DNA of 64,000 nt from Siphonobacter curvatus (GTDB lineage: Bacteria; Bacteroidota; Bacteroidia; Cytophagales; Spirosomataceae), in NCBI RefSeq assembly GCF_002943425.1, contig NZ_PTRA01000005.1, positions 248,001 to 312,000 on the forward strand, written 5' to 3'. A model generated the notes under the pieces. It ran no database searches. It was not told where the DNA came from and saw only the letters and a program-made list of their open reading frames with translations. A program made the translations under genes and the position numbers. This document shows positions 16,886 through 26,037 of this stretch, in pieces (within the stretch, counting starts at the first letter, position 1; the number at the start of each line of letters is the position of its first letter).

Positions 16886-16909
16886 TATCACACAAAAACA
16901 AAGAAAATC

Positions 16910-17749
16910 ATGGCAACAAAAAAAGTATGGTTCGTTACCGGAGCCTCGAAAGGATTAGGATTGGCCTTGGTAAAACGCCTGTTGACTGAAGGATATACAG
17001 TAGCAGCCACGTCACGCGATGCCCGGGCTTTGCAAGTAGAAGTAGGCTTTACGGGTGATGCGTTTCTGCCCCTCCAGGTCGATTTGAATGATAGCCAGGC
17101 TATGGCGGATACGATTCGGCAGATTGTTAGCCAGTTCGGTACCATCGACGTAGTCGTCAACAACGCCGGTTACGGTCAGTTGGGAACCCTGGAGGAACTG
17201 AGTGACCAAGAGTCTCGGGCGAACTTTGATGTAAATGTATTCGGAACTCTGAACGTGATCCGCCACGTGATGCCGCTCTTCCGCGAAAAGAAGTCTGGCT
17301 CAATCTTCAACATCTCTTCCATTGCGGGCTTTATGGGTACTTTCCCGGGATGGGGCATTTATAACGCTACTAAGTTTGCGGTGGTCGGCTTAACCGAAGC
17401 CTTATCCGCCGAAACCAAATCCATGGGGATCTCCGCAACGGTCGTATACCCCGGTTACTTTAAAACAAACTTCCTGCTACAAGGATCCCTGCGTACGGCG
17501 GCTCATCCGATCGCCGACTACACGGAAGCACGCGAGTTGGAAATCGTTCATAACGAGCACATCATTGGCAACCAACCCGGTGACCCTGAAAAAGCGGCCG
17601 CGGCCTTTATCCAGGTGGCAGAACTGGAAACCAAGCCACTCCATCTGTTTCTCGGTTCCGATGCCTTCGCCATGGCTCATAGTAAGATCGAGATGCTGCA
17701 AAATGATTTGAAAACCTTTGAACGCGTGAGCAAGTCCACTGATTTTTAA
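16910..17749 (+). CDS. SDR family oxidoreductase
   Basis: A 280-residue classical short-chain dehydrogenase: TGASKGLG cofactor motif near residue 10, VVNNAGYGQLG near residue 87, catalytic Ser in NISSIAG, and YNATK (Y-x3-K) near residue 154. The ATG at 16910 (MATKKVWFVTG) is preferred over an in-frame ATG at 16874 because the upstream residues are not family-like and overlap the promoter region. Such proteins are often annotated as oxidoreductase/SDR with unknown carbonyl or alcohol substrates. A terminator hairpin separates it from the AraC gene downstream. Confidence 0.9.
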   Translation: MATKKVWFVTGASKGLGLALVKRLLTEGYTVAATSRDARALQVEVGFTGDAFLPLQVDLNDSQAMADTIRQIVSQFGTIDVVVNNAGYGQLGTLEELSDQESRANFDVNVFGTLNVIRHVMPLFREKKSGSIFNISSIAGFMGTFPGWGIYNATKFAVVGLTEALSAETKSMGISATVVYPGYFKTNFLLQGSLRTAAHPIADYTEARELEIVHNEHIIGNQPGDPEKAAAAFIQVAELETKPLHLFLGSDAFAMAHSKIEMLQNDLKTFERVSKSTDF

Positions 17750-17761
17750 ATGGCCCTGTCG

Positions 17762-17798
17762 CTAGCCACCTGATCATGCAGTCGGGTGGCTAGTTTTT
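17762..17798 (+). terminator. Intrinsic terminator after the second SDR
   Basis: CTAGCCACC (17762-17770) pairs with GGTGGCTAG (17785-17793) and is followed directly by TTTTT. It lies 13 bases after the SDR stop. Confidence 0.8.
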
Positions 17799-17884
17799 AC
17801 CGATTCATGCCCATTTTTGTAAAGGTGATTCCGCTCAGCCCAAGCGAGCGGATTATTGTTATGTGCTCTAGACCATTAGTGTAT

Positions 17885-18847
17885 ATGGAAAATATCGGTA
17901 TACCCCGGATTGAACTGGAAACGTTCGCAGCTGAAGAGTACAAAGTCCCCTTGCTGAAAGTGGAGCATTATCCGGTTCATTCCAGTCATTTCATCGTTGA
18001 AAACCGTAATGCGTATCCGGTCAAGGATTACATCTCTCCGCACCGCAGAAAATTTTACAAGATTTTCCATATGACTTCGGGTACGGGTATTCTTACCATT
18101 GGACTGCATCGCTATGAAATGGGGCCCCATGAAATCGCCTTTGTACATCCTGACGAAATCATGTCCTGGCAAACGACCTCGGAAGAAACCGGTGGTCATT
18201 TCTGCTTAATTCATCCGCACTATTTCGGCCCCGATGCAGAGCATGTGTTGCAGCTATTGAGACAGTTTCCCTATTTCCAAGCCGACCAGGCCGTTATTCA
18301 GTTAGAAGATCGTCAATCACTGGTAATTGATGGGTGTTTTGCTACCATGCTTAGCGAAGAGCGGGGCAAGGCGGAAGATAAAAAGCAGGCCATTGTATTA
18401 CAATTACAGCTTGTGTTACTAGAAAGTAAACGGGCCGGAAAGAACAGCATCCAAAAACCCGTTTCTGAAAACTACGGCTACATTTATCGCTTCTTATCCC
18501 TACTGGAATCTTCCTTTCGGGTACAGGCCCCTGACGATTCCATAAAGCTGAAAACCGCCGCCGAGTTCGCGGACCAATTACACGTTCACCCCAACTATTT
18601 AAATGCTCTGATTAAAAATCATACGGGCAAAACGTTGCGGGAACACATCCAGGATCGCCTGTTGCACGAAGCAAAGTCCCTGCTGGTACAAACCGATTGG
18701 GATATCAATAAAATCAGCGACGGGCTGGGCTTCTCGGGGCAGTCGGCCTTTACTGCCTTTTTCCGAAAAAAGGTTAATGTGTCCCCTTCGTTGTTTCGAA
18801 AAAACAGTTCGTTGGCGAATCAATCCATCCTCCAACACATGGCTTAG
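17885..18847 (+). CDS. AraC family transcriptional regulator
   Basis: A protein of about 320 residues. The N-terminal cupin-like domain has FYKIFHMTSGTGILTIGLH and EIAFVHPDEIMSWQT. The C-terminal AraC DNA-binding domain has TAAEFADQLHVHPNYLNALI and KISDGLGFSGQSAFTAFFRK, followed by the usual P-S-x-F-R end. The ATG at 17885 (MENIGIP) is preferred; frames opening further upstream (17861, 17786) run into the terminator and putative promoter region. It sits just downstream of one SDR and upstream of another, so it could regulate either. Confidence 0.88.
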   Translation: MENIGIPRIELETFAAEEYKVPLLKVEHYPVHSSHFIVENRNAYPVKDYISPHRRKFYKIFHMTSGTGILTIGLHRYEMGPHEIAFVHPDEIMSWQTTSEETGGHFCLIHPHYFGPDAEHVLQLLRQFPYFQADQAVIQLEDRQSLVIDGCFATMLSEERGKAEDKKQAIVLQLQLVLLESKRAGKNSIQKPVSENYGYIYRFLSLLESSFRVQAPDDSIKLKTAAEFADQLHVHPNYLNALIKNHTGKTLREHIQDRLLHEAKSLLVQTDWDINKISDGLGFSGQSAFTAFFRKKVNVSPSLFRKNSSLANQSILQHMA

Positions 18848-18930
18848 CAAGAGTTGGGTTATTTACTATAAAGATGGGATTGCCTTGTCAATCCATTGGC
18901 CTATAAGGTATCCGTAACATCCTCGATTCA

Positions 18931-18959
18931 GCTACAAAGAGTCTGACTTTGGCTACAAA
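18931..18959 (+). promoter_or_regulatory. Direct repeat GCTACAAA, 21 bp apart
   Basis: GCTACAAA occurs at 18931-18938 and 18952-18959, an exact 8-bp repeat with a period of two helical turns, 50-80 bases before the ATG at 19009. This is the expected geometry for an AraC-family activator site. A weak -7-like GAGCTTTG lies at 18978-18985. Confidence 0.5.
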
Positions 18960-19008
18960 CCCTAGCACGAGAACCCTGAGCTTTGCTGCATCACTTAATT
19001 CGTATCTA

Positions 19009-19794
19009 ATGCATCAATCAGCTATCGCTCATTCGCACGTACCCAGTCAATCAAAAATTGCACTCGTAACCGGGGCCAATCAAGGCGTAGGTTTTCAAAT
19101 CGCAAAAGCACTGTCCGATAACGGCTACATGGTTTACGTAGGTTCACGAAACTGGGGAAATGGTCAAAAAGCCGCGCAAGACATCGGAGGCCGGGCACAA
19201 GCGATTCAGTTAGACGTCACCGTCCCCTCGTCTATAGAGGCCGCTGTAGCCCAGGTGGAAAAGGAATTTGGACGTCTTGATCTTTTGGTAAATAACGCTG
19301 CCATCTCCCACGCCGGGAAACCCGGCCGTACGCTTGAAGCGGTTATGCAGGCAAACCGGGCCAGTGTAGCTTCGCTGGAGGAAATGCGTAACGTTTGGGA
19401 AACCAACGTTTTTGGTGTCCTGGCGGTTACGCAAGCCTTTTTACCGCTCCTGCGTCAATCGTCAGCTGCCCGTATTGTCAATGTCTCGAGTGCTCTGGGT
19501 TCGTTAACCCTGAATTCGGATCCATCCTGGCCTTTTTACGGATCATTTGAAGTCATATACGGAGCTTCCAAAACTGCCCTGAATGCCATTACGTTAGCCC
19601 TCGCTCTTGAATTGAAAGAGGCAAACATCAACGTTCGTGCGGTCAGTCCGGGCTTTACAGCCACGGCCCTTAATAATTTTCAGGGCACGGATACGGTGGA
19701 AGAAGGATCGCGTGAGCCCGTACGGGTCGCCCTGGATGAGGACGGACATTCCGGCCAGTTCACGGGTCCTGGTGAGGTCATTATACCTTGGTAA
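19009..19794 (+). CDS. SDR family oxidoreductase
   Basis: A 261-residue protein from the ATG at 19009: KIALVTGANQGVG (cofactor loop), LLVNNAAIS, and the catalytic segment with VNVSSALGSL and YGASK. The insertion between NNAAIS and the active site (EAVMQANRASVASLEEMRNV) and the C-terminal GQFTGPGEVIIPW resemble the carbonyl-reductase-like SDRs that act on small carbonyls. A frame extension to a TTG at 18949 would overlap the GCTACAAA repeat and is rejected as the start. It is followed by another AraC gene 41 bases downstream. Confidence 0.88.
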   Translation: MHQSAIAHSHVPSQSKIALVTGANQGVGFQIAKALSDNGYMVYVGSRNWGNGQKAAQDIGGRAQAIQLDVTVPSSIEAAVAQVEKEFGRLDLLVNNAAISHAGKPGRTLEAVMQANRASVASLEEMRNVWETNVFGVLAVTQAFLPLLRQSSAARIVNVSSALGSLTLNSDPSWPFYGSFEVIYGASKTALNAITLALALELKEANINVRAVSPGFTATALNNFQGTDTVEEGSREPVRVALDEDGHSGQFTGPGEVIIPW

Positions 19795-19835
19795 GAACCC
19801 TTATTACCCTTACGGTCTAAGGGGCCGTAAGGACT

Positions 19836-20759
19836 ATGCCTATGAAAAACGACGAAAAGCTCATTCGGATCAACTCTATATCGGAAGTACACCAGATTTT
19901 TGGACTGCCCAAGCCGCAACATCCGCTGATTAGTGTAATGAATTTTACGCTCGGTGATAGCCCTGATCTTACGAAACTACCGGCTTACGATGTACTGAAT
20001 TTCTATAAGGTGACCTTCATTACCAAATTAAGCGGCCAGCTGCGGTATGGTCAGGGTCATTACGACTATGACGAGGGCAGTATGCTCTTTGTGGCTCCGA
20101 ATCAGTTGGTCGGTAGCGGCAATTACGCGGAAAATTCCGAGGGTTATATCCTGCTCATCCATCCCGACTTTTTTCTCGGTTATCCCTTGGCCCATAAGGT
20201 TAAGCAATACGGCTACTTCTCCTATACGGCCAATGAAGCCCTTCATTTATCAGACAGCGAAAGAGAAATTATTCTATCTGTTTATCAAATCATTGAAAAA
20301 GAACTACAGGGCCGAATTGATGAATTTAGTCAGGATATCGTCATCGCCCAGATTGAACTGCTGCTCAGTTACGCTAACCGCTTTTACAGAAGGCAGTTTA
20401 TTACTCGTAAATCGGTCAACCATGACGTACTGCAACGCGTAGAAACAATTCTGGATGAGTATTTTGAAAAGGGATTACCCTTACACCAGGGCATCCCTAC
20501 GGTTCAGTTTCTGTCCGAACACCTGCATATTTCACCTGGCTATCTGAGTGATCTACTACGTTCGTTGATTGGCCAAAACGCCCAACAGTATATTCGCTAT
20601 AAGCTGATCGAAAAAGCGAAAGAGAAACTTTCTACTACGCAGCTAAACGTCAGTGAGATTGCCTACGAACTGGGCTTCGAGCATTCTCAGTCTTTCAGTA
20701 AACTTTTTAAAAGTAAGACCAACCTTTCTCCACTGGAATTCAGGGCCACGTTCAACTAA
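19836..20759 (+). CDS. AraC family transcriptional regulator
   Basis: A 307-residue regulator. The N-terminal half is an AraC-type sensor (YKVTFITKLSGQLRYGQGHY, then GSMLFVAPNQLVG). The C-terminal DNA-binding domain has LSEHLHISPGYLSDLLRSLI and VSEIAYELGFEHSQSFSKLF, ending SPLEFRATFN. A second ATG two codons downstream (19842) is also possible. It shares strand with and immediately follows the SDR at 19009, and is the best candidate to bind the GCTACAAA repeats upstream of it (inference). Confidence 0.9.
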   Translation: MPMKNDEKLIRINSISEVHQIFGLPKPQHPLISVMNFTLGDSPDLTKLPAYDVLNFYKVTFITKLSGQLRYGQGHYDYDEGSMLFVAPNQLVGSGNYAENSEGYILLIHPDFFLGYPLAHKVKQYGYFSYTANEALHLSDSEREIILSVYQIIEKELQGRIDEFSQDIVIAQIELLLSYANRFYRRQFITRKSVNHDVLQRVETILDEYFEKGLPLHQGIPTVQFLSEHLHISPGYLSDLLRSLIGQNAQQYIRYKLIEKAKEKLSTTQLNVSEIAYELGFEHSQSFSKLFKSKTNLSPLEFRATFN

Positions 20760-20823
20760 GGTAGGAGAATCTACCCAGAAGGATTAAACGGCGGAATTCA
20801 ATCGTATCCGATCCGCAATCCGA

Positions 20824-23190
20824 CTACTCACTTTTTAGGGTTTTAACCGGATTCAAACGAGCCGCTTTCATTGCTTGAATACTAACCGTGAGTAAGGCTA
20901 CCACCAGGGCGAATAAACCCGCTCCGAGAAAAATCCAGCCCGATAATTCGATGCGATACGCAAAGCCTTCAAGCCATTGATTCATACTATATCCGGCGAT
21001 TGGAGCGGCTACTACACCAGCTAATAAAACCAAGGTTAACAGATCTTTTGAAAGCAGGGCGACAATTCCCGCCGTGGACGCTCCCAGTACTTTGCGAATG
21101 CCAATTTCCTTGGTTCGCTGCTCTGCCATAAAGGCGGCCAGTCCAAAAAGTCCTAAGCAGGCAATGACGATGGCTAGACCCGCAAAGAGGTTAGCCAATA
21201 CGCCTATTACCCGTTCCTTCTGGTATAATTGCTCATAATCTGCCTCCGCAAATTGGTAATTGAAAGGGTACTCTGGATTAAACCGTTGATAGGTGGTGCG
21301 TAGTTGAGCAAGTGCGGTTTCAGTAGCACCGGGCTGCGTCCGAATCATGATGGTTTGCTCGGAAGCCTCTGTATTAAGCCGAATAATTAGCGGCTCTATG
21401 GCTTTATGCAAAGACCCAAAGTGGAAATCTTTCACAACACCAATAATCTTACCGGGCTTATTCCAAACGGTTAAATCCTGACCCAGCGGATCCTGATAAG
21501 GTAAACGCTGGGCGGCGGCTTCATTAATCAAATAATGGGTTGAATCCGTGGCCAAAGCGGATGAAAAATCATGCCCCTTGACCTGTAGCTTCAATGTTTT
21601 TACCAAATCATACCCCACGGACTGAATTTGAAAGTCCGTATTTTGATCAGCCGCTTTACCCTTCCAATGAACGCTGTTGGTGCTATTACCAAAATCAGAT
21701 AAGCGATCATTGACTCGCGTAACACTCAAAATAGCAGGCTGACGCAAAAGCTCCTGCTTAAAGGTTTCGTACTTGGAGGCTACCGCTCCTTCCGCTGTTA
21801 CATAAATCAAATTGTCTTTCTCATAGCCCAGATTCTTGGTCTTCATATAATCAAGCTGCTGATACACGACCACGGTACCAATCATCAAAAGAATGGATAG
21901 GGTGAATTGAAAAATGACTAAACCCTGCCGAAACGTGAGGCCTCGTCCCGTCAAACGGAAGGCACTTTTGAGTACTCGGCTTGGTTGCAAAGAAGATAAA
22001 TAGAGGGCAGGGTAACTTCCTGAGATCAAGCCTACGAATGCCCAAAGCCCAATTAATGCCATCCAGAAAGTCGGGCTGGTTAATGGCAACTCTATCTGTT
22101 TTCCGGTCAACGTATTAAAGGCCGGCAAAACCAGGGAAGCAAGTTCAAGAGCTAATACCAAGGCTGGTAACGCCAATATTAGAGCTTCGCTCAGAAATTG
22201 TCCCACTAGCTCGCTTTGACTGGCCCCCATTACCTTTCTTACGCCAACTTCTTTCGCTCGTTTTATGGAGCGAGCCGTAGCTAAATTCATAAAATTAATG
22301 CAGGCAATCAGCAGGAGAAAGAGGGCCACTACGCTGAATAATCGTACGTACTGAATTCGGCCTCCCTTGGCATAACCACTGGACAGATCTGAGTACAGAT
22401 ACGCCTTTGATTCCGGCTGCAAAAATAATTCCGTACTAAAACCCGATCCGATTCCTGGGTGTTTACCCTTCAAAAACGATTTAATCTTTGTCTCAAAAGC
22501 AGCCGGATTCGTTCCAGGCTTGAGTAGAATACGCGTCTGAGGGCTACTCGTTCCCCATTCCTTTGCCCAGGCCGTTCGATTCATAAAATCAGACCAGCTT
22601 ACTAAAAAATCATACGTGTCTTCTGCGGAATCATGACTCTTTTCAAATACTGCGGAGACCTGATAATCCCTTTGATGATCGAGTAGTACCCTTTTACCCA
22701 ACGCTTGAGTAACGCCTCCGAATAAGGTTTGAGCCATTGCTTGAGAAATAGCAATACTATTGGGAGCCTGAAGAGCCGTAGCTGGATTACCGGCTAGCAG
22801 TGGGGTATCATACATGCGAAACCAGTCGACGCCGGCTGATCTACCCAGTAAACGCACCGTTTTTTCATCAAACTGTACCAAGTGCGGCTCCTCCCAGGTC
22901 AAGCCCGCTGCGTATACGACCTCGGGAAATTGTTGCTTAAGCTCAGCAGGGAGTAATGCAGGGGTTCCGGCAGCGGCACTGATTTCACCATTACGATCAT
23001 GACGCTCGTAAACACGGTACAAATGAGAAGCGTTTTTATAGTGCTTGCCGATGCTGCATTCATCTTGTACCCATAAGTAGATGAGCAGACTACTAGCCAT
23101 CCCCAAAGTCAGACCAATCACGTTAATAATTGAAAAGACCCTATTTCGGCTTAGGGTTCGTTTGGCAATTTTAAAATGGTTAACCAACAT
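20824..23190 (-). CDS. ABC transporter permease (MacB/FtsX family)
   Basis: A 788-residue permease with the duplicated Bacteroidota layout. An N-terminal TM helix (FSIINVIGLTLGMASSLLIY) leads into a periplasmic MacB core domain. Then come the first FtsX bundle (LLLIACINFMNLATARSIKRA with KEVGVRKVMGAS), a second periplasmic domain, and a last FtsX bundle (CLGLFGLAAFMAEQRTKEIG, then IRKVLGAS). No ATP-binding subunit lies next to it, which is common for this group. It probably exports or extracts lipoproteins, peptides or antimicrobials; substrate unknown. It converges on the AraC gene at its 3' end. Confidence 0.9.
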   Translation of the reverse strand: MLVNHFKIAKRTLSRNRVFSIINVIGLTLGMASSLLIYLWVQDECSIGKHYKNASHLYRVYERHDRNGEISAAAGTPALLPAELKQQFPEVVYAAGLTWEEPHLVQFDEKTVRLLGRSAGVDWFRMYDTPLLAGNPATALQAPNSIAISQAMAQTLFGGVTQALGKRVLLDHQRDYQVSAVFEKSHDSAEDTYDFLVSWSDFMNRTAWAKEWGTSSPQTRILLKPGTNPAAFETKIKSFLKGKHPGIGSGFSTELFLQPESKAYLYSDLSSGYAKGGRIQYVRLFSVVALFLLLIACINFMNLATARSIKRAKEVGVRKVMGASQSELVGQFLSEALILALPALVLALELASLVLPAFNTLTGKQIELPLTSPTFWMALIGLWAFVGLISGSYPALYLSSLQPSRVLKSAFRLTGRGLTFRQGLVIFQFTLSILLMIGTVVVYQQLDYMKTKNLGYEKDNLIYVTAEGAVASKYETFKQELLRQPAILSVTRVNDRLSDFGNSTNSVHWKGKAADQNTDFQIQSVGYDLVKTLKLQVKGHDFSSALATDSTHYLINEAAAQRLPYQDPLGQDLTVWNKPGKIIGVVKDFHFGSLHKAIEPLIIRLNTEASEQTIMIRTQPGATETALAQLRTTYQRFNPEYPFNYQFAEADYEQLYQKERVIGVLANLFAGLAIVIACLGLFGLAAFMAEQRTKEIGIRKVLGASTAGIVALLSKDLLTLVLLAGVVAAPIAGYSMNQWLEGFAYRIELSGWIFLGAGLFALVVALLTVSIQAMKAARLNPVKTLKSE

Positions 23191-23745
23191 AGAGGTCGTA
23201 GTTTAAAACTTCGCAAGAGGACGCTTTTCAATCAAACCAATCAAACGAGTTGCCTCTACTTGCTGAAGCGTAGTACCGGAAAAGACTTCGCACGGATGAG
23301 GCACCTTTGTAAAGAATACGTTTAAAACTATGCCCACTAGCACAGTCAAATATAATCTACTGATAACCAATAACTAAAATACCTAAGATGTTCAAAAACG
23401 TACAATTCCTGTTCACTTTTGAACATCTTAGGTATTTTAGTTTCGCCCGTACCATCCCGCTCTGCATAGCCATGAACGCTATGGATAAGGTCAGGTACGC
23501 GAGCAGATAAGCACTATCATCAGAACCGATAGTGATCCGTGTACCACGATCTTTCTACCCTTTTACACCAATTTTGATCATTTTATTGAATGGCCTTCCT
23601 AACAAGGTGATCAAAACTCATGCGATCGCGTGCCCCTGACTTTAAAATAAGCCCGTACTGAAAAGTAGTACATCCGACAGCAGATCCACGACTGAAGGTT
23701 TCTTAGACCAGGGTTGCAATTCCGTTCTGCTCTCATTTACCGCCA
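23191..23745. other. Long divergent intergenic region
   Basis: About 555 bases between the permease and the siderophore-interacting gene. Its one clear feature is the 26-bp inverted repeat at 23372-23442. No gene was found in the remainder. Confidence 0.4.
23372..23442. repeat. 26-bp perfect inverted repeat with a 19-nt loop
   Basis: The left arm 23372-23397 (starting AACTAAAATACCTAAGATG) and the right arm 23417-23442 are perfect complements. It is far from either flanking stop codon (both neighbours point away), so it is not an obvious terminator of a visible gene. It may be a terminator of a small RNA, a structured RNA or a mobile-element end. Confidence 0.7.
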
Positions 23746-23805
23746 TTTGTCCACCTATCCCCGTTCTTTGTTAGACAAAAGGCAGTTGATGGGCTCGTAG
23801 TTTTG
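23746..23805 (+). promoter_or_regulatory. Putative operator and -7 box of the siderophore-interacting gene
   Basis: TTTGT at 23746-23750 recurs at 23767-23771 (21 bp). The second copy is part of the dyad TTTGT-TAG-ACAAA (23767-23779). TAGTTTTG at 23798-23805 fits the -7 consensus, 18 bases before the ATG at 23824. Confidence 0.45.
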
Positions 23806-23823
23806 CCAACAAATCAATCAACT

Positions 23824-24513
23824 ATGGCCAATCTTCTTAAAAAAGCGGCGTCGGGTTTAATGGAAAGAATGCTTACTCCGGCTCAGGTAGTTAGCGTCCG
23901 GGCCTGGCAACCATCCACCTTGCACGAAATTGTCATTCATACCCCAACCGTTGCCATGGAAAAGTGGGAAAGTATCAAACGTTTCAAGTGTCAGGTAGAA
24001 ACACTTACGTACCGCGATTATACGCCCGCCGAATGGGACGTTGACACCCGGCAATGTACCTTCTACATCGAAACGGGGCACGCGGGGGCTGGCAGTCGCT
24101 GGGCCCGGCAACTCAAAGCGGGTGATACCATTTTGCTGGGCCTCGCTCATGCGGCTCCTTTGCCCGAAAAGCCGGGGAAAATCCTTTGTCTGGGGGACGC
24201 CAGTGCCTTGGGTCACTTTTTGAGCTTGCGACAACTCACAAACCGGGAACATTATCCCATGCAAGGTTGCGTTCTGCTCACGGATGATTACGCGTTTCCG
24301 GCCTCCTGGCAGTACCCCGAGTTTGAGTTTAAAGTAAAAAGTCACGGCAATGGACAGGCGGAGCTGGAACCATGGCTTCAAACGCAGTCGTTACAAGTGT
24401 ATACTAGCATTTATATTGCCGGAAATATCCCGCTGGTACAAGGCCTGCGAAAAAAACTAAAAACCATGCCGGACGTGCACGCTAAAATTTATGCACTCGG
24501 CTTTTGGTCCTGA
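23824..24513 (+). CDS. Siderophore-interacting protein (FAD/NADPH ferric reductase, ViuB-like)
   Basis: A 229-residue flavoreductase from the ATG at 23824. The N-terminal FAD-binding barrel has the signature around residues 50-75 (LTYRDYTPAEW, then TFYIETGHAGAGSRWARQL), matching R-x-Y-T and the H-x-x-x-G-P-x-x-x-W-A segment of SIP proteins. The C-terminal NAD(P)-binding half has KILCLGDASALGHFLSLR and YIAGNIPLVQGLRK. It would release iron from ferric siderophores in the cytoplasm, although the short Bacteroidota versions are not well characterised. The AraC gene starts 8 bases after its stop, so the two form an operon. Confidence 0.85.
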   Translation: MANLLKKAASGLMERMLTPAQVVSVRAWQPSTLHEIVIHTPTVAMEKWESIKRFKCQVETLTYRDYTPAEWDVDTRQCTFYIETGHAGAGSRWARQLKAGDTILLGLAHAAPLPEKPGKILCLGDASALGHFLSLRQLTNREHYPMQGCVLLTDDYAFPASWQYPEFEFKVKSHGNGQAELEPWLQTQSLQVYTSIYIAGNIPLVQGLRKKLKTMPDVHAKIYALGFWS

Positions 24514-24521
24514 CTACAGCC

Positions 24522-25391
24522 ATGACCCAGGAAACCATAGCCCTTTACTCGCTCATTGAAAGCCTATCGGGCATTGAGATTCAGTCGTTTTCTTTTGATG
24601 AAATCGAGGTACTTGACCAGGATCGAAGCATGCTTCCTCATCGCCATGATCACTACTGCTGTTTTTTGCTGGAACGGGGGGCGGTTAATTTTAGCATTGA
24701 TTTTCAGCAGATGGAAGTCGGTACATCGAGTCTGTTAATCTCCTGTCCCGGACAAGTCCACCAGTTGGGTTTTGCCCGGCAGGCTCACGGCTGGATGCTG
24801 GCCTGCGATGCGGCTCTGATTGATCCCAAAGCCCGCACCGTGATTGATCAGGCTTTTTCCCGAATCGTACTCATGCGTCTGGACGCGTCCAGCCTGGATT
24901 GGTTCATTCACCTGTTTAAGCTCATTCATACGCGGGTCCATGCCGGGCAGCCCGAGCGTTTTCAGGTTCAGCTGTTGCAGCACTTGCTGAATGCCTTTTT
25001 TTATCAGGCCGCTCATCTCTTTCAGATCCAGGAAGAGCAACGCATTCAGCAGCATACCCTGCGAAGCGTTGACCTATCGAAGAAATTTCAGCAACTGGTG
25101 AAAGTCCATTTTCTGAACCTGAAAAGACCCGCGGATTACGCCGCGATGCTCAACATTACGGTGAGTTACTTAAACGATACGGTAAAATCGGTTACGGGTT
25201 TTCCTTCGACGTATTTTATTCAGCAGGAGGTAATCCAGGAGGCTCAACGACAGCTTTTCTACACGACCCAAAGCGTCAAGGAAATTGCTTATGGCCTGGG
25301 TTACGAAGACGGGAAGTATTTCACCCGTTTGTTTAGCAAGCTCGTTGGGAAGTCCCCCACGGATTTCCGAAAACTACACGTTTCCGAGTAA
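24522..25391 (+). CDS. AraC family transcriptional regulator
   Basis: A 289-residue regulator from the ATG at 24522. The cupin-type N-terminus shows LPHRHDHYCCFLLERGAVNF and SSLLISCPGQVHQLG. The DNA-binding domain shows YAAMLNITVSYLNDTVKSVT and VKEIAYGLGYEDGKYFTRLF, then SPTDFRK. It starts 8 bases after the siderophore-interacting gene, so it is co-transcribed and probably senses iron or redox-related ligands (inference from context). A frame extension overlapping the previous stop (24504) is less likely. Confidence 0.9.
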   Translation: MTQETIALYSLIESLSGIEIQSFSFDEIEVLDQDRSMLPHRHDHYCCFLLERGAVNFSIDFQQMEVGTSSLLISCPGQVHQLGFARQAHGWMLACDAALIDPKARTVIDQAFSRIVLMRLDASSLDWFIHLFKLIHTRVHAGQPERFQVQLLQHLLNAFFYQAAHLFQIQEEQRIQQHTLRSVDLSKKFQQLVKVHFLNLKRPADYAAMLNITVSYLNDTVKSVTGFPSTYFIQQEVIQEAQRQLFYTTQSVKEIAYGLGYEDGKYFTRLFSKLVGKSPTDFRKLHVSE

Positions 25392-25443
25392 GCCTCTCGG
25401 TAAGAGACACCCCGATTTATAGCAGTAACAGACCCACTTAGTT

Positions 25444-25890
25444 ATGAAATTTCTAATCATCGGAGACACCCAGGCGGAAGATTCGCTAACGTTTGATGTA
25501 GCGGATTATCTATGGAATAAGGGTAATGAAATTTATTTACAAAGTTTAGATGCCGACCAGTCTGACGCGGAAACACCGGGGTTAAAAATTTCGGATGCTA
25601 TTGTGATCGTTCAGCCCGCGTTAGCTACCGTAAGCTCAGCCTATTCATTCCTTACCCCGGACCTCCTTAAAGGCAACGACACCCTTGCGTCCCGTACCGA
25701 AGACCGGTTATCGATTCGACAGCTACTTCACCAGCAAAAACTGGTTTTTCTCTTTTTGCAGGACGGTATTTCCTCGAATCTCCGGTCTGATGTATCCCGG
25801 ATTCATAAAATCTTCACGTACCCAGAATTAAACCAAACCGCCCTTTTTCAATTTTTTGCCTGGTGTAAAACGCTTGGCCTTTTTGCTTAA
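25444..25890 (+). CDS. Hypothetical protein
   Basis: A 148-residue cytoplasmic protein that I do not recognise. It begins with a beta strand (MKFLIIGDTQ), then a helix, LQSLDADQSD, and a second strand with SDAIVIVQPA. It looks like a small alpha/beta (Rossmann- or flavodoxin-like) fold, and the SDAIVIV strand recalls nucleotide-processing or TIR-like domains, but no catalytic signature is clear. It follows the AraC gene by 52 bases on the same strand and may be the third gene of that operon. Confidence 0.6.
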   Translation: MKFLIIGDTQAEDSLTFDVADYLWNKGNEIYLQSLDADQSDAETPGLKISDAIVIVQPALATVSSAYSFLTPDLLKGNDTLASRTEDRLSIRQLLHQQKLVFLFLQDGISSNLRSDVSRIHKIFTYPELNQTALFQFFAWCKTLGLFA

Positions 25891-26037
25891 ATACCTGACT
25901 TACGATCTGTCCGATCGGACTCAAGTTTAAAAGAGTAGCTTGAATAGGGGGGCGGACTATCCAATTCCTTCCTGTTCATTTTGAATCGAAATAAAGCTTC
26001 CACCCGAGTGAATGAAACCTTCACCTGTACGGGCAAC

